Part shown: piece by piece, positions 8,511 to 15,843 of the stretch | Layout of the letters: the number at the start of each line of letters is the position of its first letter | How positions within the stretch are numbered: the stretch's first letter is position 1 | Origin: Clostridia bacterium | Lineage (GTDB): Bacteria > Bacillota_A > Clostridia > Christensenellales > CAG-138 | Assembly: GCA_017394605.1 (NCBI GenBank) | Contig: JAFPXU010000097.1 | Coordinates: 1 to 35,152, forward strand | Direction of reading: 5' to 3' | DNA length: 35,152 nt | Translations under genes and position numbers: made by a program | Notes under the pieces: generated by a model | What the model was told of the DNA's origin: nothing | Database searches by the model: none | The model's input: the letters and a program-made list of their open reading frames with translations, nothing else

Positions 8511-8539
8511 TTGAAACGGGATTCCGCTGTGAATATAAT
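8511..8539 (+). promoter_or_regulatory. Sigma-A promoter of the second two-component system, nested in a terminator
   Basis: TTGAAA (8511-8516), a 17-bp spacer and a perfect TATAAT (8534-8539). The -10 box lies in the loop of the terminator at 8520-8561. Transcripts should begin near 8546, inside the 3' arm, so they would not carry the full hairpin. Confidence 0.7.
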
Positions 8540-8561
8540 TCAGACAGCGGAATCTTTTTTT
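8520..8561 (+). terminator. Intrinsic terminator after the first two-component system
   Basis: GATTCCGCTGT (8520-8530) and ACAGCGGAATC (8544-8554) are perfect 11-bp complementary arms around a 13-base loop, followed at once by seven T (8555-8561). It should stop read-through from the kinase gene ending at 8466. Confidence 0.85.
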
Positions 8562-8579
8562 ATGACGGAGGAATACAGT

Positions 8580-9275
8580 ATGCAGAATAATATCCCGCAC
8601 ATCCTGATCTGCGACGATCAGCCTGTGATTCATGAAACGATAGGCGCCTACCTCGACAGCGAAGGCTTTACGTACAGTTCTGCATATAACGGGAACGATG
8701 CCATAAAACTCTGGAAGGAAGAGTCGCCTGACCTGATTATCCTTGACCTTATGATGCCGGGCAAGAGCGGGATCGAGGTATGCAAGGAGATCCGCGCGAC
8801 CAGTACGGTCCCGATCATTATGCTGACAGCGAAAGGAGAGGAGATCGACAAGGTCGTCGGCCTTGAACTGGGGGCGGACGATTACATCGTCAAGCCGTTT
8901 TCCACGCGCGAATTGATTTCCAGGATCAAAGCGGTGCTCAGAAGGTCGAATTCCCCCGTTCAGGAGAACAGCGATGTCATCCGGATCGATGAGATCGAAG
9001 TCAATATTGCCAACTATGAGGTGCGTATCAACGGGAAGCGGATGGATTTCACTCCGAAAGAGGTGGAGATCTTTCATCTGCTCGCATCCAATCCCGGACG
9101 GGTATTCGACAGGGAGCAGATCCTTTCCAAAATCTGGGGATACGATTATTTCGGAGACACCAGAGCGGTCGATACGCAGATCAAACGAATCCGCCAGAAG
9201 ATCGCGAATGAAGATACGAAGTGGGGAATCCGGACGGTGTACGGCGTAGGGTACAAGTTCGGGGTTGCCGAATGA
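8580..9275 (+). CDS. OmpR/PhoB-family response regulator (second system)
   Basis: A second phosphorylation-controlled DNA-binding regulator, a paralogue of the one at 5839. The start ATG 8580 follows GGAGG (8567-8571) by eight bases; ATG 8562 and earlier starts precede the ribosome binding site or lie in the terminator. Its 231 residues carry the receiver pair Asp12/Asp13, the phospho-acceptor Asp56 in LIILDLMMP, Lys in YIVKPF, and a winged helix ending RAVDTQIKRIRQKI and YGVGYKF. The recognition-helix region differs from the first regulator in a few positions (VDTQ against VDTH), so target sites may overlap. It ends in an ATGA overlap with the kinase gene, which implies translational coupling. 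Confidence 0.93.
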   Translation: MQNNIPHILICDDQPVIHETIGAYLDSEGFTYSSAYNGNDAIKLWKEESPDLIILDLMMPGKSGIEVCKEIRATSTVPIIMLTAKGEEIDKVVGLELGADDYIVKPFSTRELISRIKAVLRRSNSPVQENSDVIRIDEIEVNIANYEVRINGKRMDFTPKEVEIFHLLASNPGRVFDREQILSKIWGYDYFGDTRAVDTQIKRIRQKIANEDTKWGIRTVYGVGYKFGVAE

Positions 9276-11014
9276 AAAAACTCACCCTGTTCAACAAACT
9301 GATCCTTTTCGTCCTTGGCGCCTGCGTCCTGCTTGGCGTCCTTTCGACGCTTATCTTCTTTTTCTTCGGAATGAAGACGTTCGGAAACGAGATCGAACGG
9401 GAGCTTGTGCCGCGTACGAGACAGGTAGTCAGACTGACCAGACGGTATCTGGAGGGTAAGATCAGCTACGATACCTATGCTTCCATGTTCTCCTTCGACG
9501 TGTCGAGAGGATCACACGTGTATGTGTTTGACGATCAGGGAAACCTTGTGATCTATGCTTCCGATCAGGAGGAAGGAGAGGATAGGATCCAGCAGATCTG
9601 CCAGCCGTATATCAGCAGGATTTTTTCGTCCGGGGAAGAACTGTCCGACACAAATATAACGAAGGTCGGCGGCGTTCTAATCGGGATCCCCATTCTGGAC
9701 AATCTGGACCGCGTAGCGGGCGCGGTTATTGCCATTAAACCCGCAAGGCAGCTGAGGACCGGCATGGTTTCCATGACCTATGTGCTGATCGCCGGTATCG
9801 CGGGCGTCATGCTGATCCTTCTTGTCGCTTCCTATTTTCTGAGCGGTAAAATATCGAAGCCGATTTCCGAAATGGTGAACGCTGCGAGGCAGATGGCAGC
9901 AGGGGACTATTCCGTCCGTGTGAATACCGACGCCGGACCGGAGATCGCGCAGCTTGGCGGCGCCCTCAACTATCTGGCGGAACAGCTTTCGGAAACTGTT
10001 ACGCAGCTGACGGAAGCGAGAAATCAGCTCAATACGATTCTGGACGGCGTCACCGAAGGGATTCTCGCACTGGATGAGAACGCGGAACACATTACCTACG
10101 CGAATCACGCCGCGAACGGTCTGATCGATATCGAATGCTTTCCGCCGGCAGAAGGCTCGGAATATCAGGCGGGATTCCGCGAGTGCGTTGAGAAGCTTCA
10201 TGCGGGCGATAAAACGGCGGAAATGACGATGGTCTGCGGCGGACGCACGATGCAGATCACGCTCAACGGCAATCCGGACCACTCTGATGCAGGGAAGGAC
10301 ACGTATATCGTTCTGGTCCGGGATATCACAGAGGCGGAACGCCTGGAACAGACCAGAAGGGATTACGTAGCGAACGTCAGTCACGAACTTCGGACGCCGA
10401 TCGCTTCCATCCGGTCGCTTGCCGAAACACAGAACGACGGAATGGTAAAGGATGACAGCGAGCGATACAGGTATTACAGCCATATTCTCAGGGAATCCAC
10501 CCGTCTTACAAGGCTGATCAACGATCTTCTGGAACTGTCCCGCCTGCAGTCGGGGAATGTCGCTCTGAACAAGACGGAGTTTCAGCTGAAGGATCTGATC
10601 TCGGATATCTGTGACAGAATGAGGAACATTGCGGATTACAGCGACATCAGCCTGAACTATGACGGTGCTCCGGACGACCTGGTGTTCTCAAACAGGGACA
10701 GGATCGAACAGGTCACCCTGTCACTTGTCGACAATGCCGTGAAGTACTGTACGGACGGCGGAACGGTGGATGTGTGGGCGGAAGACGGCGGAGACCTGAT
10801 GAAGGTATTCGTACGGAATACCGGAGAGGTGGATCCGGTGGATCTGCCGCATCTGTTCGAACGCTTCTATAAGGCTGACAAGGCGCATTCCGGTTCGGGA
10901 ACCGGCCTCGGCCTCGCGATCGCCCAGGAGATCCTGACTCTGCTAGGCGAAACGATCTCTGTCGAGAACCGGGACGGGTGTGTCGTGTTCTCTTTTACGG
11001 TTCATAAGAGATAG
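9272..11014 (+). CDS. Membrane sensor histidine kinase with HAMP and PAS-like domain (second system)
   Basis: Partner of the regulator just upstream. ATG 9272 overlaps that gene's TGA, so it is translationally coupled; no strong ribosome binding site is needed or seen. Layout of the 580 residues: membrane helix (about 9-33), an extracytoplasmic region of about 130 residues, second helix (about 168-192), HAMP (to about 245), a PAS-like segment (about 255-345), HisKA with His371 in SHELRTPIASIR, and an ATPase domain with SLVDNAVKYC, FERFYKADKAHS and GTGLGLAIAQEI. The G1 box is degenerate (VRNTGEV in place of DxGxG), so nucleotide binding deserves a check. It shares the EQTRRDYVANVSHELRTP stretch with the first kinase but lacks its basic tail. 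Confidence 0.92.
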   Translation: MKKLTLFNKLILFVLGACVLLGVLSTLIFFFFGMKTFGNEIERELVPRTRQVVRLTRRYLEGKISYDTYASMFSFDVSRGSHVYVFDDQGNLVIYASDQEEGEDRIQQICQPYISRIFSSGEELSDTNITKVGGVLIGIPILDNLDRVAGAVIAIKPARQLRTGMVSMTYVLIAGIAGVMLILLVASYFLSGKISKPISEMVNAARQMAAGDYSVRVNTDAGPEIAQLGGALNYLAEQLSETVTQLTEARNQLNTILDGVTEGILALDENAEHITYANHAANGLIDIECFPPAEGSEYQAGFRECVEKLHAGDKTAEMTMVCGGRTMQITLNGNPDHSDAGKDTYIVLVRDITEAERLEQTRRDYVANVSHELRTPIASIRSLAETQNDGMVKDDSERYRYYSHILRESTRLTRLINDLLELSRLQSGNVALNKTEFQLKDLISDICDRMRNIADYSDISLNYDGAPDDLVFSNRDRIEQVTLSLVDNAVKYCTDGGTVDVWAEDGGDLMKVFVRNTGEVDPVDLPHLFERFYKADKAHSGSGTGLGLAIAQEILTLLGETISVENRDGCVVFSFTVHKR

Positions 11015-11079
11015 TCCGTTTTCAGGGGTAAATTTACAGAACATTCAAACAGCGCAGGGGTCCTTACGGGCAGCCTGCA

Positions 11080-11108
11080 TTGTTTTAACCGCAGATTCGT
11101 GTTATATT
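11080..11108 (+). promoter_or_regulatory. Sigma-A promoter of tyrS
   Basis: TTGTTT (11080-11085), a 17-bp spacer and TATATT (11103-11108), giving a leader of about 60 bases. The leader holds a hairpin (11125-11145: GAATCC, GTCTT, GGATTC, extended by two pairs). It is too short for, and lacks, a T-box sequence. Confidence 0.55.
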
Positions 11109-11176
11109 CTATTTGTGAAAATTTGTGAATCCGTCTTGGATTCGCATATCATTTTTCGGAGGTCTTTATCGGTACA

Positions 11177-12412
11177 ATGAATCAGAATGTTTATGATGTT
11201 CTCGAAGAACGCGGCTTTATCAAGCAGTGCTCCCATCCCGAAGAATTGAGGAAGCTTCTCGGCGAAGAGAAGGTGACTTTTTATATCGGCTTTGATCCGA
11301 CGGCGGACAGCCTTCATATCGGACACTATGTCGCGCTGATGTCCATGGCACACATGCAGAAAGCGGGTCATCGTCCGATCGTTCTTCTCGGAGGAGGAAC
11401 GGCGATGATCGGCGATCCGTCCGGAAAGACGGATATGCGCCGCATGATGACGAACGAGGAGATCGACCATAACGCCGCCTGCTTTCAGAAGCAGATGGAG
11501 CGGCTGATCGACTTTTCCGACGGCAAAGCGCTGATCTACAACAACGCCGACTGGATCCTGGGACTGAACTTTCTGGATTTCATGCGGGAGATCGGAGTCC
11601 ACTTTTCCGTGAATACCATGCTCAGGGCGGAATGCTACAAGCAGAGAAGGGAAAGAGGCCTTACGTTCTTTGAGATGGGCTACATGCTCATGCAGAGCTA
11701 TGATTTCCTCATGCTGAACCGGAAGACCGGATGCGTTCTCGAGATGGGCGGAGACGATCAGTGGAGCAATATTCTCGGCGGAGCCGATCTGATCCGCAGG
11801 CTGGAACGGAAACCCGCCTATGCGCTTACGACCGCGCTTCTGACCACGAGCGAAGGAAAGAAAATGGGCAAGACGGAGAAGGGAGCTCTGTGGCTCGATC
11901 CCGACAAGACGTCGCCTTATGAGTTCTATCAGTACTGGCGCAATGTGGACGATCAGGACGTAGAGAACTGTCTTGCTCTTCTGACATTCCTTCCGATGGA
12001 TGAAGTCCGCAGGCTCGGATCGCTGAAGGACAGCGGAATCAACGAAGCAAAGAAGGTCCTGGCGTTTACGCTTACCGAGCAGGTCCACGGAACGGAAGAG
12101 GCCGAAAAGGCACAGAAAGCGGCAGAGGCCCTGTTCGGGGGCGGAAGCGACAAATCCACGATCCCGACCGTGGTTCTCGGGCCGGATCAGCTGAAAGACG
12201 GCGGTATTCTGGTCAAGGATCTGATGATCCTCGCCAAGTATGTCCCGTCCCGCAGTTTGGCGCATACCATGATCCTGAAGGATAAATGCATCTTCGTGAA
12301 TGACGAACAGGTGACCGACGCATGGATGTCGCTCCCCGCGGAATTGTTTGCGGGAGACGGCGTGATCGTGCGTAAAGGCAAAAAAGGCTTCTGCAGGTTT
12401 AAAACCAATTGA
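11177..12412 (+). CDS. tyrS: Tyrosyl-tRNA synthetase
   Basis: Charges tRNA-Tyr with tyrosine. The 411 residues are close to the bacterial length. The class I core has [13 protein letters not shown] (HIGH at 47-50), GDPSGKTD, the tyrosine and tRNA pocket signatures [14 protein letters not shown] and GGDDQWSNI, and the KMSKS-equivalent KMGKT (229-233). A C-terminal S4 RNA-binding domain follows (about 345-411, [19 protein letters not shown]). The only good start is ATG 11177. GGAGG (11158-11162) lies 14 bases upstream, which is longer than usual. The stop overlaps the TTG start of the YigZ gene. Unlike valS in this window, it has no T-box. Confidence 0.96.
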   Translation: MNQNVYDVLEERGFIKQCSHPEELRKLLGEEKVTFYIGFDPTADSLHIGHYVALMSMAHMQKAGHRPIVLLGGGTAMIGDPSGKTDMRRMMTNEEIDHNAACFQKQMERLIDFSDGKALIYNNADWILGLNFLDFMREIGVHFSVNTMLRAECYKQRRERGLTFFEMGYMLMQSYDFLMLNRKTGCVLEMGGDDQWSNILGGADLIRRLERKPAYALTTALLTTSEGKKMGKTEKGALWLDPDKTSPYEFYQYWRNVDDQDVENCLALLTFLPMDEVRRLGSLKDSGINEAKKVLAFTLTEQVHGTEEAEKAQKAAEALFGGGSDKSTIPTVVLGPDQLKDGGILVKDLMILAKYVPSRSLAHTMILKDKCIFVNDEQVTDAWMSLPAELFAGDGVIVRKGKKGFCRFKTN

Positions 12413-13041
12413 ACGGATTCCGGACAATCAGGAAAGAAGGAAGCTTTGAACTGACCGTGCAGAAATCCCGGTTTATCGGCCAGTGTTTCCGCGCGGAATC
12501 TGAACAGGAGGCTGCCTCCTGTATTGAAACCGTAAGAAAAAGGTTTTATGACGCCAAGCATCACTGCTATGCGTACTGCGCCGGAGATAACGGAATGATC
12601 ACGAGATGCTCCGACGACGGGGAACCTTCCGGCACTGCAGGCGTTCCGATCCTGAATGTTCTCAGACAGAAGAATCTGACCAATACGGTCTGTATCGTGA
12701 CCAGATATTTCGGGGGCATTCTTCTTGGAACGGGCGGTCTGGCAAGAGCCTATTCCGAGACTGCCGCGGGAGCGGTGGAGGATTCCGGCATCAGCGAGAT
12801 CCGGGTCTGTGCTTCCTGCAGGTGCGTTCTTTCCTATCCGCAGTGGGCGAAACTCGAGCGGGTATTCAGGGCGGAATGCATCGATTACGCGCCGCAGTAT
12901 ACGGATGCGGTAACTTGCGGTTTCCGGATCGACAGGACACAGTTTGAGCGGTTCCGGAATATGATGCGTGAAATGACGGACGGAGCCCTGGAAATCCTGC
13001 TTCTGTCCGAGGGATACTATCCTGCAGACGTTACGGAGTGA
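12409..13041 (+). CDS. YigZ/IMPACT family protein (UPF0029)
   Basis: A conserved protein of the YigZ/IMPACT family, whose eukaryotic members modulate translation stress signalling; the bacterial role is unclear. Family signatures in the 210 residues: [32 protein letters not shown] and [20 protein letters not shown], followed by the smaller ferredoxin-like C-terminal domain. The TTG start 12409 overlaps the tyrS TGA (TTGA), so translation is probably coupled; a GCAGG about 15 bases upstream is weak support. It is likely part of the tyrS operon. Confidence 0.9.
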   Translation: MNGFRTIRKEGSFELTVQKSRFIGQCFRAESEQEAASCIETVRKRFYDAKHHCYAYCAGDNGMITRCSDDGEPSGTAGVPILNVLRQKNLTNTVCIVTRYFGGILLGTGGLARAYSETAAGAVEDSGISEIRVCASCRCVLSYPQWAKLERVFRAECIDYAPQYTDAVTCGFRIDRTQFERFRNMMREMTDGALEILLLSEGYYPADVTE

Positions 13042-13055
13042 AACAGAGGACGGAT

Positions 13056-15182
13056 ATGGTAAGACGTTTTGCCAGAAAACTGATGCTTTTGCTTTTGAGC
13101 GCGGCGCTGATCTGTACCGCGGCTGTTTCATATGCCGAGGAGAGCGTATCGGTTGAGATCACGGCAGTTGATCCGGACGCGCTTCCTTCCGCTGGAAACG
13201 TTCTCGTTACGATCTCCATCAACAACAGATCGGACTATGAACTTCAGTCCATTACCGTTTCACAGAACGGGATCAGCTATCCCATCCCGGAGGATACGGT
13301 CATCCCGCATCTTGGGAAGGCGATCATACCCGTTACGGTATCGGTTCAGGATTCCCAGATCGGGTCTCCGATCGTTTTTACCGTAGGCTGGACGTGCGAC
13401 GGGGAACCGTATACCGCAGAAGTGGAAACGATGATCGAGAAAACGGAGGAACCCGTTATCACGCTTCTCCGCACAGCAAGCGAAACGCACGCGAAACCGG
13501 GCCAGAAGGTCGTTATGACCTATACGATCAAGAACGAAACCAGGTTTGACATGACGGACATCATGCTGGTCGACGAGGAGATCTGCAACGAACCGATCAG
13601 GAGAAACGATTCGCTCCAGGCGAGCAATTCGCTGACATTTGAGTATTCGTATACGGTTGGTACGGAAGACGCCGTTTCGAATCCGGTCATAACCTATTCC
13701 GTGAACGGATCCGCGAAGAGCCTTACTCCTCTCGAGCCGATCACGATCCAGTCGGTCAACATCGGCGCGCAGATAAAGGCGCAGGTCGGAACGGTATCCA
13801 GCTCGGGTACGGCGGTAGACCTTACCGTTACAAATACCGGAAATCAGAAGCTGAAAGACGTCCGGGTAACGGATGATTCCGGCACGCCGGTGAATACGGT
13901 TCCGTTTTCCGTCGACGCGGGGGAGAAACAGAACCTTACCTATACGGTCGGCAATCCAGATGGACTGTCATCAAGAAACATTCGTTTTTCGCTGACGGCA
14001 ACGGATCCGTTTGACGAGCAGTTCGAAACCGTATCGCAGGATTCTCTTTCCGTCCCGTTCTATATCGATGCGTCACAGTTTTCTGTTACCATGCAGGCGG
14101 TCCAGACGTCGGACATGACGCCGGACGGATACGCTTCTTTCAGTATACTGGTCGATAACAGCAGTCAAGGTGCTCTGTCCAACGTGGAGCTTTCGGAAGC
14201 ATCTGCGGGACTTCTCGCGACCTATCTCACGCTTCCCGGTGGGCAGACCAGATTTGAAGGACAGCTGTTTGCTTCCGAACCCAAAACACTGGAGTTTTCG
14301 CTGAGAGGCACAGACGCTTTGAATTCCGTCAGGGATCTTGCAAAATGCACGTTGACACTGACGGACGCCGCTGCTGCGCCTACTGGAGAACAGACGGAAC
14401 AGCCGGGAATCCCCGGTACGGTGACGCCGGAACCCGAACCGCATGCGACGCCGGGGTTCAGCAGCATCGTCACAAGGATTCTGATCGTGCTCGGAGCGGT
14501 AGTTGTTCTGGCATGCGCGGTGTTACTTGTTCTGTCACTACTGGAGAGAAATCACATCGGCGAAAACGCTTTTCTGCAGGAAATTGCGGACGACGGGGAG
14601 TTTGATGAGGACTTCGATCAGCCCGCTGTACGCATTGACGATGATGGATACGAGGAATCCGGTTACGGCGGTCCGGACGACTATTTTAAACGCTCCCAAC
14701 TGTTCATAGCGGAACGCGAGAAAAAGAAGAAAGAATCCGCCCGTGAGGACCGTTATTTCGGCAGCGCGGAACAGGACGATATCTGGGAGGATGAGTTTGA
14801 CTATACGCAGCCTACCTTCCGTCATGAGCTGAACCGTGAAGAGGAGTACGTATACCGCAGGCCGTCTTCCTATGCGCCGGACAATTCCGCACAGGAGGAC
14901 GACCCGTTCCAGCCTCCCGTTGAAGATCCCGCTTACAGCCTGAACGACAGGGATAAGGACGCCGTGTTTGAGGAAATGTTCTATGATATTATCCATGAAC
15001 ACGGGGATCCGGACCGGCACGAGTCTGCGGAAAGAGGAGCAAATCAGGCACCCAAATCGATCCGGGTGAAGAACGTTCCGGCGCAGCAGAAACTCCGGAA
15101 GGACTCTGTTAAGCGCGTGAAATCGGAAGAGCAGCCCGGCACGGTCGGGACGGAAGAAGGATATCCGGACGACGATGAATAA
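13056..15182 (+). CDS. Membrane-anchored Ig-like repeat protein with acidic cytoplasmic tail
   Basis: Function unknown. ATG 13056 is preferred over GTG 13038 because GAGGA (13046-13050) lies five bases before it. The 708 residues begin with a signal peptide (MVRRFARKLMLLLLSAALIC, ending near SYA). About four beta-sandwich repeats of CARDB/DUF11 type follow, recognisable by VTISINNRSDYEL, MTYTIKNETRFDM, DLTVTNTGNQKL and FSILVDNSSQGAL at regular intervals. Then come a Pro/Thr/Glu linker, one membrane helix (about 472-496) and a tail of about 210 residues very rich in Asp, Glu and Tyr. The predicted topology is repeats outside and tail inside. It overlaps the next gene by eight bases and follows YigZ by 14. 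No enzymatic motif is seen. Confidence 0.8.
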   Translation: MVRRFARKLMLLLLSAALICTAAVSYAEESVSVEITAVDPDALPSAGNVLVTISINNRSDYELQSITVSQNGISYPIPEDTVIPHLGKAIIPVTVSVQDSQIGSPIVFTVGWTCDGEPYTAEVETMIEKTEEPVITLLRTASETHAKPGQKVVMTYTIKNETRFDMTDIMLVDEEICNEPIRRNDSLQASNSLTFEYSYTVGTEDAVSNPVITYSVNGSAKSLTPLEPITIQSVNIGAQIKAQVGTVSSSGTAVDLTVTNTGNQKLKDVRVTDDSGTPVNTVPFSVDAGEKQNLTYTVGNPDGLSSRNIRFSLTATDPFDEQFETVSQDSLSVPFYIDASQFSVTMQAVQTSDMTPDGYASFSILVDNSSQGALSNVELSEASAGLLATYLTLPGGQTRFEGQLFASEPKTLEFSLRGTDALNSVRDLAKCTLTLTDAAAAPTGEQTEQPGIPGTVTPEPEPHATPGFSSIVTRILIVLGAVVVLACAVLLVLSLLERNHIGENAFLQEIADDGEFDEDFDQPAVRIDDDGYEESGYGGPDDYFKRSQLFIAEREKKKKESAREDRYFGSAEQDDIWEDEFDYTQPTFRHELNREEEYVYRRPSSYAPDNSAQEDDPFQPPVEDPAYSLNDRDKDAVFEEMFYDIIHEHGDPDRHESAERGANQAPKSIRVKNVPAQQKLRKDSVKRVKSEEQPGTVGTEEGYPDDDE

Positions 15183-15843
15183 GTTTCAGGGACTGACAGA
15201 AGATACCTATAATTTTTTCTGGGAGATCGCGTTCCAGAACAATCAGTCTTTCTTCAACGCCAACAGGGAAAGATACAAAAACTCGGTCCAGCTTCCGCTT
15301 CTTCAGCTAGCGTCTGAACTTGCGCCAAGCGCGCTGGACATTGATCCGGCGTTTCAGGTCAGACCGTCTTCCGCTGTTTCCAGAATCCGCAGGGACACCA
15401 GATATTCAAAAGACAAATCGCCTTTCCGGGATCATATGTGGATCGGGTTTAAATATCCCGCGAGCTATACGAGCGAGAGTTTCGTGGTCTACGTGGAATT
15501 CGAACGGGAATCATACGGATACGGGATGGGAATGTACGCACCGAACCCCGTATTGATGCAGGAGTTCCGGGGAAGAATGCTGGCAAGAAGCGACACGTTT
15601 TTACGGCTGGTAAACGAAAAGGCTTTTACGGAAAGGTTTCAGGTCGAAGGGGAATCGTTCAAACGCCCGAAATATACGGAACAGCGTCAGGACCTCCTGC
15701 CCTGGCTGAACCGCAGACGTCTTGTCTTTTTCTACAGCTCACCGGAACTGTCAAAAACACTCAAGCCGGAGATTCTGGATGAGATAAAGGAAGCGTTTCA
15801 GATCATGAAGCCGGTTTACCGGTTTCTTAAAGGACTTGACTGA
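15175..15843 (+). CDS. DUF2461 family protein (TIGR02453)
   Basis: A conserved bacterial protein of unknown function. The 222 residues show the family pattern: an N-terminal TYNFFWEIAFQNNQSFFNAN segment (aromatic, NN, FF), the central signature SRIRRDTRYSKDKSPFRDH, and a C-terminal part ending in IMKPVYRFLKGL. The start ATG 15175 overlaps the stop of the preceding gene, so it is likely translated from the same mRNA. Its last 17 bases overlap the end of the convergent gene on the minus strand. Confidence 0.85.
   Translation: MNKFQGLTEDTYNFFWEIAFQNNQSFFNANRERYKNSVQLPLLQLASELAPSALDIDPAFQVRPSSAVSRIRRDTRYSKDKSPFRDHMWIGFKYPASYTSESFVVYVEFERESYGYGMGMYAPNPVLMQEFRGRMLARSDTFLRLVNEKAFTERFQVEGESFKRPKYTEQRQDLLPWLNRRRLVFFYSSPELSKTLKPEILDEIKEAFQIMKPVYRFLKGLD

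Noticed and set aside
11053..11080. GCAGG/CCTGC hairpin after the second kinase gene as a terminator
   Set aside because: Only five pairs with a long loop and no continuous T-run.
11109..11176. T-box riboswitch upstream of tyrS
   Set aside because: The leader is only about 60 bases long and lacks the GGTGGTACCGCG core.
11102..12427. 441-codon minus-strand frame opposite tyrS
   Set aside because: It lies entirely opposite a well-supported gene, has no recognisable domain and reads as the mirror of tyrS codon use.
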